A DNA stretch of 64,000 nucleotides from Certhia americana (taxonomy: Eukaryota; Chordata; Aves; Passeriformes; Certhiidae), in assembly GCA_018697195.1 (NCBI GenBank), contig JAGMWU010000037.1:744001-808000 (forward strand). The letters are read 5' to 3'. Each line of letters begins with the position of its first letter. The first letter of the stretch is position 1. The notes beneath the pieces are model-generated. The model ran no database searches and was not told the DNA's origin. It saw nothing but the letters and a program-made list of their open reading frames with translations. The translations under genes were made by a program, and so were the position numbers. Below, piece after piece: positions 41,372-53,700 of the stretch.

Positions 41372-41903
41372 CACTTATCTGACTACTGTAAAGATCCCCG
41401 TAAACACAAGCAGGAGAGGCTCGCCGTTCCACATGTGAGCTCCAAACTTTCAGCCAGTTCGACTCCGGAGCTGACACCTGCAGATCCAAACGGAATTCAA
41501 GTTCATTTCAGAGGGACAGCGGCGTGAGGCTTCATTACTGTGGGTCTGGCTGCACAAGAAGCCTCACTCACTGAAATGGGTTTACTCGCATGAATGAGGA
41601 GTAAGTACAGCAGTACCTATAGGCAGGAGGATTCCCACGTGTAAAACACCTGGGGGTAGAGAGTGCTCTGTCGTTGGGAGGTATTTCAGTAATTACTTCA
41701 GCATTAAATCTAGACCAAGTCAAGGCTGAATCACCTGTGGCAAGCGGCAGGACATAATGCTGTTCGATCAGGAATTGACTTTAACTCCAAGTCTGACAGC
41801 ATCCGCCGCTGTCTCCGAAGTCCCGCTGCCAGAGCTCCCCTGCCACTCCGGCGGAGCAGAAACGCCTTTTAAGCCGCAGGGAGGGTCGGAGAGGGCTCAC
41901 ACC

Positions 41904-41925
41904 GGGGGCGGGGGTGGGCTCTGGG
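41904..41925 (+). promoter_or_regulatory. G-quadruplex motif at the upstream edge of the CpG island
   Basis: Four G runs (5, 5, 3 and 3 bases) are separated by loops of 1, 1 and 4 bases, fitting the canonical G-quadruplex pattern on the plus strand. The first part doubles as a GC box for Sp1-type factors. Short loops predict a stable fold; use in the cell is unknown. Confidence 0.5.
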
Positions 41926-42056
41926 TTAGGGCACAGGGCGGCCGTGCCGTGCCGTGCCAGAGCCGCTCTCCGGCGGCGGGCGCAGCGCTCCCAGCGGGAC
42001 CCGGCGGCGCGGCGGCGGGGGCGGGAATTTGGGGAGGATCCCTGGCCGGGCCGGTG

Positions 42057-42094
42057 CGTGTGTGTATGTGAGTGTGTGTGTGTGTGTGAGTGTG
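42057..42094 (+). repeat. Interrupted TG microsatellite in the promoter region
   Basis: A run of alternating G and T with a few TA and GA interruptions is embedded in the GC-rich core, directly upstream of the candidate first exon. Alternating purine-pyrimidine sequence can adopt Z-DNA, and the length is likely polymorphic. Confidence 0.85.
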
Positions 42095-42282
42095 CCGGTG
42101 AGCGGCGCGGGGCGGCTCCGGCCGCCTGACGCCAGCCGGGCCACATCCATCCCGATCCCGATCCCGGCGCGGAGGAGCTGCCTGCCGGCCGCCCGTCACC
42201 GCCCGCCAGCCGGTAACAACTTCGCGTCCCCCCGCGCCTCTCCCCGCTCACTGCCCCAGGGCCGGGCGGCTGTGCCCGCGCA

Positions 42283-42318
42283 TCCTCCTCCCTCTCCTCC
42301 TCCTCCTCCTCCTCCGTC
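42283..42318 (+). repeat. CTC trinucleotide repeat in the CpG island
   Basis: Tandem CTC/TCC units with slight interruption inside the putative first exon. This pyrimidine-only run would be part of the leader RNA if the exon starts upstream of it. Confidence 0.75.
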
Positions 42319-42418
42319 CTTGCCCGGCGCTGCCGCGGTGGTCCCCGGCCGCGGGGCCGGGCGGCGCGGCGGGAGCGGCTCCGGGCAGCGCTGCGCTGCC
42401 GCTCTCCTCCTCCCCGGC

Positions 42419-42430
42419 ATGATGGCGGCC
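42419..42430 (+). promoter_or_regulatory. YY1-like motif in the CpG island
   Basis: ATGATGGCGGCC contains the GATGGCGGC core recognised by YY1, a site commonly found just downstream of the start in CpG-island promoters. It sits about 35 bases before the candidate exon 1 donor, which fits a position within the first exon. Binding is inferred from the motif only. Confidence 0.4.
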
Positions 42431-42639
42431 CGGCGGGGGCCGCTCCCGGCTCCAAGTTGGTGGGTAGGTACCGCTCCGGGCCCGGCGGGCGGCACAGCCC
42501 TTTCCCGCCGGGAAGCCGCCGTCCTGCGGCTCCTCCCCGGCCCCGGCCCCAGCGTGGCCCGCGGGGACGCGGCGGAGCGCCGGCCGGCCGGGGCAGGGGC
42601 CGCCTTTGTGTGTGCGGGAACAGCCGCTCGCCTCCCGCC

Positions 42640-42775
42640 TCGGCCCGGCCGCCTCCCTCTCCCTCTAATTTATCTTCTTTTTCCCCCCTGACTTTCTTGC
42701 CTTTCTTTCCGCAAACCCCTTCCCCTCCTGGGTTTCTTTTTTCCCCCCTCCCCTCCTCTTCTTTCTTCTTTAATG
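42640..42775 (+). repeat. Long pyrimidine-rich tract at the downstream edge of the CpG island
   Basis: About 135 bases are strongly biased to C and T on the plus strand with few purine interruptions (the complement reads as G/A-rich). It lies at the beginning of the putative intron 1, where such tracts can form triplex DNA. Confidence 0.7.
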
Positions 42776-43000
42776 ACAAATCTGTGCTTAGAGGTCAAGG
42801 AAAGTTCACTTTTTTTTTTTTTCTTTTCCCTGTTAGAGGGTTTGGATGCTTGAGATTTTCCCCCTCCTCAGTACAGTTGCTTCATATACTCGTAGAGCCA
42901 AATAATCTTATCCTGAATATAGATCTTTAAAGCTTATTAAAATTTACTGGCGTGGAAATATTCAGTCATGCGTTCTAAAGGATCTGGGCCAAATACTGAC

Positions 43001-43018
43001 TTTTTTTTTTTTTTTTTT
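43001..43018 (+). repeat. T18 homopolymer in intron 1
   Basis: Uninterrupted T run 0.55 kb downstream of the putative exon 1. Confidence 0.95.
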
Positions 43019-45160
43019 CAATATAAACTGAAGTCAGAGGGAGTTCTGACCGAGGCAGGGTTGCTGTGATTGCTCTTTTGTTAGTAGATCTGAAGAAGGT
43101 ACGTGGTCCGACCTTACAGTTTGCTTTTACAGTATCTGGATAACAACAGCTTATTCTGAAAATTAATTGTTGTTTTGGTGTATTTGAGGATAAAATGATG
43201 CTCACTGCATGTATACAGTTTTATTTGGGGAAGTATTTTAAAAAGAGGTTAATAAAAACGGTATTGTTAGAGCCAGAAGGGGAGGAGTAAAAGTAGATGT
43301 GTATTTCAGACACAGGCAAATGGAAAAGATCATTGCTTGAAACATGTCAGTGTTTAATGGATGTCAGTGTTAAAAAATACTGCACCTTAAAACTAACATG
43401 CTTCGTAGGAAGGAGCTGTCATAGCTGATAGTTTGAATTTCTTTTGTACACAGAGGGGAAGTCAGGAAATGAAAACTTGTTTAATATTTTTTCTTCCAAT
43501 AGTTATGTCTGTTTTTAAGCAGCACTCAGGAATAAGAATGTAGCTTACCCAGCCCACGGAGAACACTCTTCTTTGCAGGTGTGTGTCTGTAATTCTTCAT
43601 GTGGCTGACTGCATGCACCTTGTTGTGTCAAACAATAGGAGCAAATCATGTGAGGGAACCTAAGTCTGGCTTATTTTTTCTTTTCCTTGTGAGTAATGAC
43701 TTGGCTGAATTATAGGACATGAGTTTTTTTAGTTGCAGCTGATTAATACTTAATTTCCCCCTTGAATCAGAGAACAGTGCCATGAAGCTTTTTCAGGATT
43801 GTCATTGGATTTTAGTGCAGGTTTGGAGTGCTCACTTCTGTGTTGTGACTGGAAAAACATCAGTATGAAAATGAGATCTGACCCTTTTTGGAGTTCTATC
43901 TGTGGTCTTAGGGATGAAGTCTTGCTATTTACTTCAGACTGAAAGTAGGCGCTTGAGAGAAATTTCCCTTGATTTGGGTGATCCAGAAGGCTTCCATAGC
44001 TATGAGAAATGATCAGTTCAAGGCATGATCAGGTTACCCTAAGGGTAGGGATTTGTCCTTGCATCTGTTTTGACCCCATTACCACTGGGTATGTAATCAA
44101 ATACATTTTTTTCCAACTCTGTTCTGTTCAACTTGCTTTTTTGTGTACCCTTGAAGACGTGATAATCCGATACATTTGAGAGAAGCGACTGAGTAAACAG
44201 ATGGAGATCTTTCTGTTTTGGTATAAATATTAACTATCAAATCAAATATTTGAAAACTGATGAGTTTGGTGTTTGCTTTTCCTGAGTAGTTTGAAAACAG
44301 AAGTAAAGAGTTGAACGTGAAGAAAAACAATACAAAGGTTAATAAATGTGCTACTTGTGTTTCTGAGTACTGGGAAATTAGTCTGATTAAATTATGAATT
44401 TTTTGCTATAAAGATTTACATTTTAAAATTGAAGGGGTTATGACTGTTTTTTGGTTTTTTTTAAATTAAAGCATGAATGTACTGGATATTACATATTGCC
44501 AGTGTTCTGCTCTGTGCAGCCCAAGCTGTGTGTGTAAAACATCATTTGAGTAGTCTTACAGGCCTAATGGAGGCATCATCTCAGCTTTATAAATAATGTA
44601 AGTTGTGTATAATGTGGAGTCCCCGGAGACTGCAGAGAAAGCATCATTACCAGCCTTTTCAACCTGCTGGAGATCTTAAATTGATTTACAGCACTGAACT
44701 GGTGCAAAATGATACATCAGGATGACACAGGGTCAACCTGTAAAAGTCTATGATGTGAGCCTGTTAGTTCAGCCATCATAATTAAACCATATTATGAGGG
44801 CAGTGAAGCAAGTGTCTGTGACATGTCCCGTTGTGCTTCAGATATGGCTGGCTTAAGAATCAAATAAAGAGAGCACCATGTGTATTATTTAAGTTATGCA
44901 CAGAGTAGTTGAAATTAAAGTTCGTGGCCCTGTGAAGAGTAAAAGCTGAACCAATTTAGGTTGACTCTCAACCTCTTCCTTGCAGTCACTAGGAGCTGAA
45001 ACAGATGCACGTGCAGCTTCGGGATGTATGCACGGGGAATTGGTTGTGAGTGAGTCTCTGAAATTTATGCATCCTTTCTCAAGGATCAGCTAGACTTTAC
45101 CTGCAGACTGCTATCAGATATCAAAGGAACGAACAGGCTAGCAAGACAATTGTTTGGCTT

Positions 45161-45172
45161 CCCCCCCCCCCC
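45161..45172 (+). repeat. C12 homopolymer in intron 1
   Basis: Run of twelve C followed by AG. It looks like a splice acceptor by pattern, but no exon is recognised downstream. Confidence 0.95.
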
Positions 45173-48100
45173 AGTATTTCTCTCCTACTGAAGTTTGTAA
45201 CTGCCTGTTGAAACATTCCTGCAGATCTGAGTTCTTGTATAAGACACATTTTAGTCATTTCTTGAACAATATGGCCAGACTTCTAGAACAGCGACTGTAA
45301 TTTTGAATATGAGTTGGCATAGGTCACTTTTCGTAGTGAAGACAACTGTGGCTTCAGATTGATGTTTTCCTCTAACAGCCCTAGAAAACAGCATGCCACA
45401 GGTAGTAAAATGTTTGCTAAATACTCAGCATCTTAGGTCTTGCTGTTAAAATCGCTATGATGTGTTTTTGGAAAAATCCTGCAAAACCGACTTTTTTTTC
45501 TTCTTTCTGCTAGTCTGTTTACTGCTTGGGGATTTGAGAGTTTTGCATTTGTTAGTATTTAAACCAACTCCTCATACCTGAATTGGTGTGAATTTTTAAT
45601 CTCCTGAGGTTCTCCCAGCCCATAAAGAAACGTACTTTATTTTTAGTCATAAATAAAAGTAAAAAAAATAATTTTGAGGGCATGCAAGTGAAGCAGACAA
45701 AATAAATGGTCACTAGTGGTAAGAGATTTATTAGTCTCCAGGTTCAGTTGCACTTCAACAGTTCCTGCTTTTGCTAAGGTGCTTTTTGAGTGGTAGATAA
45801 AAGAATTAAAGCTTACTTTGGAGTGCAGTGACTTTTAAAATGTGAATGTGGAGCAGTCCTCTGCTGTGTCAGTGCAGATGAAGAAACTACCATATTGGAG
45901 AGAGAGCCATAGAATCTGTGAAAGTGAAAGTCAGATTGCACAAATTGCTTTATGGTCAATCAAGTGATCCTGCCGATGTGTGGGGTTTTGGTTTTTGTTG
46001 GTTTTGTTTCTGTTTTGGTTTTTTTTTAATTTCTGGGTTAGGTTTTCATGACAAACTCAGTTTTGCTTTCAGAGAGGGGAAAGATTTGTTCTGCCCTTAG
46101 AAGCCTCACTGTTTTTCCCTGTAGTGACAGCAGAGTAATGTTCTTCCATTGGCCTTTCTGCTGTGTATAGCAAAAAACTGAATGCATACCAGTCCTAATA
46201 ATTAAAAGATGATATGCAGTTCCTAAAAGTTTTCCTTTGAAATGTACTGAGTGGAAAATTCGAGTTTAAAATACAAACCTCAACTTCGCAAGCGAGGTTT
46301 GAATTGCTGGTGACTTACAGACTCATGTACACAGGCATCTTGCAATTCTCAAGCTATTTTGCTCAAGCTGTAGAACAGCAGAGCGAATTTTTATGTTAGA
46401 ATGGAGGGTTTTGCTTGGGATGGGAAGGAAGTTATTTTAAACTGATATTTTTAAAGTTTTTGTGTTGTATCCCTGCAGTCTGGGGTATAACTATTTCCAT
46501 GAGAACGTCGCTACTCCTCAATATTTGAAATAACCAGAGAAAATGTTCGATTGGGCCTTTTGTGGGGGGCTTTGCAGAAGCTGTATTCAGGGGTGAGGGC
46601 ATCCTTGGCTAATGGCTGCCACAAAGATCCCTATCCTTCTCCTCAGACAAATGGTAATTTGCATTACAGAAGCTTTTCAGGTTGCTGTGTATTTGAGTGG
46701 GGGGTGCCTGTGTTTTGTAGCAGGATAGAGAAGGCAAACATTTCATAAAATGGGCTGATTTCAAGGAAAAAACATTCCTAGAATTAGCCCAGATCATACG
46801 GGATTCTCTCCCTGCATCCACTTGTCACCTGCATGTGTTGGCACTGGAAGTTCCTCCCAGTTTTATAGGAGCAAAGGTTGAGCACAGGACTCCTAATTCG
46901 ACTGTGTGAGGTCAAGTGTTCCATGCCTGAAACGCCAAACTCTGTCGAGCTGTGGAGATGGATCCATTTGTGTTATTTTCTTCTTTTGGGAAAGGAGGAG
47001 GGATGTGTCAGGAACTGTGGCAGTGGGATTGCTGTGGTGGAAGGGTTGTGGGGCTGTAGTGCCACACAGCAGCTGAGTTGAGCTATTGCTAGATTCCAAA
47101 GGGTTTTCTGCAAGCACAGGTTGCTTTGCTCTGTTGTACTCTTCTGGTGACTGCTGTCTTGGGAGACTGTGTAGAAGCTGAATTTAGCTCAAGAGTTGAA
47201 GCTTTTTTCTTCCTGTCTCTAGACTTGCCAGTGTAGGGAAGCTGACCATTAGAGCTATTCTGGACACTTGCACACTTTAATTGTTCTAACATAACTCTGT
47301 AATTGTTCTGACTATGTCACTTTTATTCCAATATGCGTTGTCCACTTGGGAGAGTGATATTAGAACAGATGTCACCAGTCTCTTCCATTTGGTTCTTCCC
47401 CCACCCTTTCTCCAGCATGCACAGGCAAAGTCTAGAGCACAAGGAGGAAAACAAATAATTTTTAAACATGACTTTATATAAGTCATTATATTTAGGCCCT
47501 GTTCAAAGCAGTATCATCCAAACCCAACTATTATGTTGAGTTGGCATGTAAACAAATCATTAATGTGGTTCACCAGTGATTTCTGAAGCATTATTTCATA
47601 TTTCTGTACTTAAAAAAGGAACACTCTTCCCAACATGACAGCAGATGAGACTGTCTAAGCCAGTGTAGACAGTCTGAATTATAGCACTTAATGGTATTCA
47701 GAAGTCTATCACTTGCATGTTTTTGTCATTAAAAACTACCAAGATGCCAATCCACATCAAAGTGATCTATGTGATCAATCCAATATTGTGTAACTTGAAA
47801 ATAAGACACCCATTAAAATTTTTTGCAGTGCTGAAGTGATTCTAGACAGAATCATGAGAGTTTTCACTGTCTTCTCATGTCTTTCCCCAGCATGGGGAAT
47901 CATCCCCAGTATCCCCAGAATCTCATCTGCCCTCCAGTTTTGACTGATGGACCTTGCTTCCTTCAGTGCTTGGAACTTGTTTGAGGGGAAGCTGTAAATA
48001 TGTCTTCTCAATACAGAATTCATCCAGAAGTAGAACTTGGATTTCAGGGCTTGCATCATTACAGAGTTTCTTCTGCAGAGGTGGCAATACTGATGTACAT

Positions 48101-50222
48101 GTTCAAGGACATACCTAAGTAGATGAAAGCAAAAAAATAATACGTGCACACGCTTGACACTTCTGTGGCAGGTGGAGCAGTTTTCCATGAGTTCAGAGAA
48201 CCTTGTATGTTCAGATTGATTGGTGCATGCAGTGACCATAGTTGATGATACCTTTTCTTGGTTTTCTTTTTCACTTTTTTCAACACTGCAGACTGGTATC
48301 TCATTCTTCTGTGTTGACATGAAAGATTAAATTACTGAGATATTTTTCTTGTAAATAATTTCAGACTTCTGATTTCAAGTATTTTAAGGCATTGAAAATA
48401 ATACCAGCATTCTGTCTGGTGTAGCATGTTGAAACCAGGGCATGAGACTATTAAAGATATTTTATTCTTAAAATGGTATGTGTGTATATAGGATCCCTCA
48501 AGTAGATAGGTGTGCTGTATATGTGTGTGTGCACAAATGAATACCTAAAATAATAGTCACTGCTGTTGAAAGTTAAGTTGTTTGGACCAGATAAAGGTAG
48601 GCTACACCTAGATATAGTTTAGAAGAGACTGTAAATTTATCAAGGTCTGTGCATGTAATGACTATTTATATATAAATACTTAAATTCCATTTAAATGCTT
48701 AAAAACTTAAAATCTATTTTGGTTAAAGATGAAGTAAATAACTAGAGAATCATGTTGCAACAAATTGTGGCTTCCCCCTAAGTATGTTCCTAAGGATGAT
48801 AGGAGGAGGAGGAGGAAACATCTGCTGTTTGGTCAGATGCTGTTAATGAGCTGCAGATTTGACTTCATTCTGCCAGTGTGTTTCACCTTTGTATCTGTTA
48901 GGTTTCATTTGAATATTGACCTGGGAGGAATTAATCAAACACCCTTGTTGTCTTACATGCGTGTTACTAATAAGGACTTTGATTCAACTGATCTGTTGAG
49001 GGAAAAATACGTAGCTTATAACTGGACATATTTTCTGTAGTAGGGGAGAGAGAGAGGGGTCCCAAAATTTTGGCAAGATAAACATGGTAATGTGTGCAAG
49101 AGAGAGGGTGGAAGGTGGTGTGGAACTGACATCTCCTGCTTTGTCAGCTGATGGTTTAATTCCCTGGGGTGTCCCTGTAATTCATCCAGAATTATACCTT
49201 GAAGAATAACAAAAAATGTATGGGTTGGGGTTTTTTTTGTCCTCTGTTGTTTTTTAGCTCCTTGTCATTTTCTTTCTAGCCCTCCCAAGATGTTGTAAAA
49301 CAAACTCTGCTAGTGTTTTGGTAGGACAAAATAGTTGGCAGAGCACCCTTACTCACTGTTGGCCAGTTGTCTTTTTTCCAAGGGTTTCCAAGCTGTCTGA
49401 CATGAAGCAAGAAATTTACTTTCAAATTAGGCCACACACTAGCACCTGCTTAGGAGTGTGGATTCTGCTCCCAGGTTCTGAAAAGTTACTAAAACTGGCT
49501 CATCAATAAAACACAGTCCTGTTTGATGAAGGATCTCTCTTTTGGCATTTAAATGCTCTGGTGTGAAATTTGTTACAGTTTCTGGGCTGAAATACACTTC
49601 GGGGAAGATGGGTTTGGATTTATTTTGATCCAGGAATGGCTTTAGTTAGGTTAGTAAAACTACAAACTACAAGATGATTTTTTTTCTTCTGTTGACTTTA
49701 TTCCATGTGTAATAAAATCATCCATCCTGCCTTTGCAGACAGACTGGGAGACAAACAGGATGTGAACATGACAGGGTTTAGTCATGGTTGCTTAAGGTAT
49801 CTGGTGCTGTAGTGATGAACATGGGATGGGAACCCCCTGTAGATAAGAATTGTCCAGTAGCTCACAACCAGTGAAAAATGGGATGGAGAAGTGGCTTCTT
49901 ACCTGGGCTGCATGTGAAGCAAGGTGACAGTGATGAGGACTTGGTTTAATGGAAGAGAGCCATACGTGAAGCCAAACCTCAAGGGCACAAGCAAGAAGGG
50001 AAGAAGAGTGAGGCAACTCAGAAGGCTTCTGGATTCTCTGAAGTGGTTGAAATCAGGAAGAAAGCAGCTTTCTTGTGCCTCTGCCTATGCACAGCAAACA
50101 GAGCTCAGTCCCTACCTGAGTGTAGCTATGCCAAGGCAAGCAGACTTCTATCCAGTTTTCTTGACCCAGTTGCTTTTCGGATGTGTCACCAAATTAATTG
50201 GCAGATGATTGTTTTGAGAACT

Positions 50223-50345
50223 TCACAGAATCACAGTTGAGATTGGAAGGGACCTCTGGAGGTCATCTGGTCCAACCCCCTGCTCAATCATGGCCATGTA
50301 GGTAGCCCAGGAGCATATTTGGATGACTTCTGTTTTGCCAGTTGT
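50223..50345 (-). mobile_element. Short CR1 LINE 3' tip (minus sense)
   Basis: TCACAGAATCACAGTTGAGA, TTGGAAGGGACCTCTGGAGG and TCATCTGGTCCAACCCCCTG are the reverse complement of the 3' terminus of a CR1 subfamily different from the one at 12.3 kb. Similarity becomes weak after about 50,300 and is lost by about 50,345. It lies in SMAD1 intron 1, antisense to the gene. Confidence 0.88.
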
Positions 50346-50704
50346 GTGACAACTGCTCTATTGTTTTGTCCCAACAGTGAATCAAATAGATTTGAAATTT
50401 ATTTGAACCTCAAAGACCTGCCAACATTTATATGGTGGCTTTAGGATTGCCACACACATAATGCTATTACACTGGTTAATTTCAAATGTGTGGTAGTATT
50501 TCAGGAATTCCAAACACATCTAAAGCATGTGCTTCCCTCTTCAGAGAGGGAAGAGGGAGATGGGAGGGACAGAGACCCCACTTGAGTGGCTTTACTGAAG
50601 TCTTCCCATGAGTCTCCAACATTCAAAACCAGAATTTCATCTCCCTTCACACAGTCTCTTGCTCTTCACTCTTGTCAGACACTTCCTTTCCTTTTTATCA
50701 GTAA

Positions 50705-50720
50705 GAAGATAGATAGATAG
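50705..50720 (+). repeat. Short AGAT tetranucleotide repeat
   Basis: Three to four AGAT units in intron 1. A short potential microsatellite. Confidence 0.7.
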
Positions 50721-53700
50721 AATGAACAGACCTTGGTTATGTCATCATCTTAGTTCTGCTAATTACCTGGTGAATGCAGTGATGAACTATACTATAACTA
50801 TACTGAAAAATGTGATTTTTGACCTTGCTGAATGTTTTGAAAAAGCTGACTTATATGTAGGTTGCCATCTTGACTGTTGCAGTTTCCTGTTCTGCAGTTT
50901 TGCCTGCTGCTGGCTTTACAGTCTGGCATATTTAATAACAGGCCCTTTATTATCCATGCTAGCTAGTGTCAGTGTTAAGTGCTTTCTCTTGGATGTAGTA
51001 GCCAAAGGAAAAGTCTTTGTCTTTATTAGCTTAAAAACTTAGGATAACGCAATTATAGTTTCTGTAATGTGTGGTATTATATTTCACGTGGAAAATATCT
51101 TATAAATGCTCTGGGCTTAAAACTCTGCAGTGTGTGGTATTTTTGGATAGATGGATATGAAATAGCTCTTTTTTTTCCCCAAGTTTGCTGTCTAGTTACT
51201 AGAGCAGATGGCAGTGGCAGTACAGGGGGGTTGAATTGCTTGCTGCTGGAGCGTTTGCTTACTCAGAACCAGCCAAAGCAGGGCTCCTTGCTCTGGGGAT
51301 GAGAGCAGGTTATACAAATCAGCTGAAATACTCGTTTCTGAGTGTGAGCTAATCTTTGACCTGGATATCGCTTAAAATTTGAGGGTGGAAGCTCCCTGAA
51401 ATGGAAAGAACTCTTAAGAGCTGGGTTTCTCTCGGTCCCAGCCATGGATTTCTTCACACTGGCCGGCTGGGTGACTTCAGTGCTCTGAGCTGATCCCTCA
51501 GAACGTGTGTTTTGGTTTGTGTTGGTTCAGCCAGGTTAGGAAGGTGAACTGACTGACAGGTAGAGGGGAAGTTACGTTGCAGTACCAAGGCTGGCACAAG
51601 GGAGTAAAGGGAAACCTTTTCTCTCTGGCTGGGAGCAAGCCCTTGGGGCTGCTCATTGGCTTGTGGACCTGTGACCTTGCTGGCCCAAGGCCTTGCTGGA
51701 CGTAGCCAGTCAGAGGCAAGTGCTGTAGCACTCTCAGATGAAGACTTCCTTAAAGTGTTTGCCAAGGAAAGGTCTAATTTACAGGGTTTTTTCCCAGATA
51801 CTTATGTTGGTGATTAACAGGGAGAAACTGGACTGCCAACAGTTACGTCAGCCACAAAGCCCCAGTGTAGCTCTATTGGCAGCAAAAGGACAGTGATTAA
51901 TGGGGCTGTATCTTTTATGAGGGGTGAGGGATGGAGAGCAGCACTTAAGCAAGTTTTCCTGGTCAAGTGTTGTTTTGCTGGTATGAACTGCAAGCTGTCC
52001 TAGTGATGTTTTTCTAGTTCAATGCAACTGCATGAGCAAAACAGATCTAGTGCAAGTCCTGTGTGAGACAGGGCAAGTGTCTATCCTCAAGAGGAAAAGA
52101 ATGCCCAAGTTTAACTTCTTGGTAGTAGAAACTTTATTTTCCTCTTTAGAGGATGAAATAACTTGAAACAATTGGCAAACTGGGTACAGTTAGCAGCACA
52201 ATCAAGAAATCAGAGAAAAGGCAAATACTAAATCCACTAAAAAAATCCCCTGTAAAAGCAGAGTGGTGTTACCAGAAATCACTGCCAGTGACGACAAACC
52301 CCTGAAGCTGATCTGTGCTGTGAGCCAGTGCACTGTTTGTAGCTTTCCTTTTCCTATATTCATTTGAGTGCATAAATCACTTTCATTTTTTTGGCCTTCA
52401 ATCCATTTTTCTCAAAAGAAATTTAGAAAGGACTTGTTTTGGTGCTGTATGGTAAGTGTGTTTAAAAGCCCTTATTCATTTTTGTTACTTGCATCTTTGT
52501 AGTACATTTCTTAACTTTAAGGAATTGGACTATGTACAGATTTAAAATACGAACTAGGTATTTCCCTGGTAGTGGGAGCTACTACTTTTCCTAGTGCTGG
52601 AACGAGGTACTCACTGAATTCCCTTGTGACCTTCTGCTGTGCTGAGGAACTCTCCAGAATATGGGAATCTGACTGTAACATCTTTTTCATTTTCATCTCT
52701 GGCTTGGCTAGAGGCTTCTTTGCAGAAAGCATCAGCATAACTGGCATAAATGCTCCAGAGCTATTTACTGCATTTGACTGGATGACTGTTCCCTTTGCCC
52801 TTCCACCCACCAGTTTATCAGGAATGACTCTTGCTCATGGTCAGACCCAATGCATCTGGTGTGCTTTGTGAAGGGGGAGCAGTTGAGAACGGGCAGTGCT
52901 GGTGGCAAGGCTGCTTTGGCTCAAGTCTGATATTCCTGAGTTTTTTCATCACACTTTTGCCTACTTTCTTGCTTTCAGTGATATCTGGGACATGAGGACT
53001 CTCAATCTTCCAGGCCAGCCAGCAGTCAGAGTTGTTTGAGCCTTAAACTGGGAGCTAGGGAGTGCTGGTTTGAGCCTCAGAATTAAAGACATCTATGTAA
53101 TTGCTAAAAAGACAAGGAATTTGAAGTCTTTGTATGTTCTTTCTGTGCACTAGCTTGTAGCCTAGTCTTGGCAAGTGATTTTGGAACTTGGAGTTCTTCT
53201 GTCCATCCTCACTACCAGGCCAGCTGTGACTGTTTGTTCAGTAGCAGGCAGCAGTGGAAAATTTGGAAGCATTATGGCTGTTTTAAGTAAGCCTGCTGCT
53301 GAGCTTGCAGAGCACGGGGTGTTTGGAAAATGCTGTGTTTTGGTGTCTTGGCTGTAAGAGGCTTGCAACTTTGCAAAACCTAACTTTTGAAACTTCAAAA
53401 TCTTCTAAAAAAATTATGGTTGAGTGATTAATAGGTTGTCTTTTTGCCATTTGCCAAGTAATACAGGCTCTGCCAAGAAGAAAAGCTTGCAGATAAGGGA
53501 AGGGTACTGAGTAATTCTTTATGTGGCTTGGTTCCTCTTCCAAAAGTCATGAAAAGCTTACAGATAACCAGGGAATCAGGCAGACAGATTACAGCCCTTT
53601 TCTCCTGTTGTAAAACCTCTGTATTCCCAGTAAGCAATGTAGGAGGATATCTCCCACTTCCTTTCAAGTTATGCTGTTCCCAACTGCTGTATTAACTATC

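Larger units (their letters stand above)
29707..41799. other. Intergenic sequence upstream of the SMAD1 CpG island
   Basis: No gene supported. It holds the doubtful coding relic at 30.5-31.0 kb and the CpG-retaining stretch at 34.2-34.9 kb; CpG frequency rises again over the last 0.5 kb before the island. CR1 fragments seem absent from this 12 kb, in contrast to the region before 29.7 kb. Confidence 0.65.
42130..42463 (+). other. SMAD1: Candidate untranslated exon 1 of SMAD1 (5' limit approximate)
   Basis: A consensus-like donor TGG|gtaggt places a possible exon end at 42,463 inside the CpG island; gtgggt at 42,460 is a weaker alternative. Joining to the acceptor at 62,437 would give an intron of about 20 kb. 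The transcription start cannot be read from the sequence, so 42,130 is only a guess within the GC-rich core. The segment has no coding capacity connected to SMAD1; an ATG pair at 42,419 and 42,422 would start only a short upstream frame. Alternative first exons are possible. Confidence 0.4.
41800..42670 (+). promoter_or_regulatory. CpG island, probable SMAD1 promoter
   Basis: Sequence changes abruptly from AT-rich to very GC-rich with dense CpG from about 41,800 and returns to AT-rich after about 42,670. It is the only CpG island in the window, lies about 20 kb upstream of SMAD1 exon 2 on the same strand, and contains GC boxes (GGGGCGGGG-like, about 41,904-41,914 and 42,017-42,025), several CGG and CCG runs, and no clear TATA box. 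A broad CpG-island start is typical of housekeeping and signalling genes such as SMADs. Long open frames here on both strands are a by-product of high GC and begin with non-ATG codons. A divergent antisense transcript could also start here; the sequence does not decide this. Confidence 0.8.

Noticed and set aside
41781..42779. A 332-codon open frame on the minus strand across the CpG island
   Set aside because: It begins at a non-ATG codon, is low-complexity (R, G, P, E rich) and follows from high GC and the purine-rich complement of the pyrimidine tract. Overlapping frames exist on both strands.
45161..45174. C12 run followed by AG as a splice acceptor
   Set aside because: No open exon with a donor or homology follows; it is a simple homopolymer.
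47775..48320. 181-codon minus-strand frame in intron 1
   Set aside because: No recognised family or domain. A nested antisense gene cannot be excluded but nothing visible supports it.
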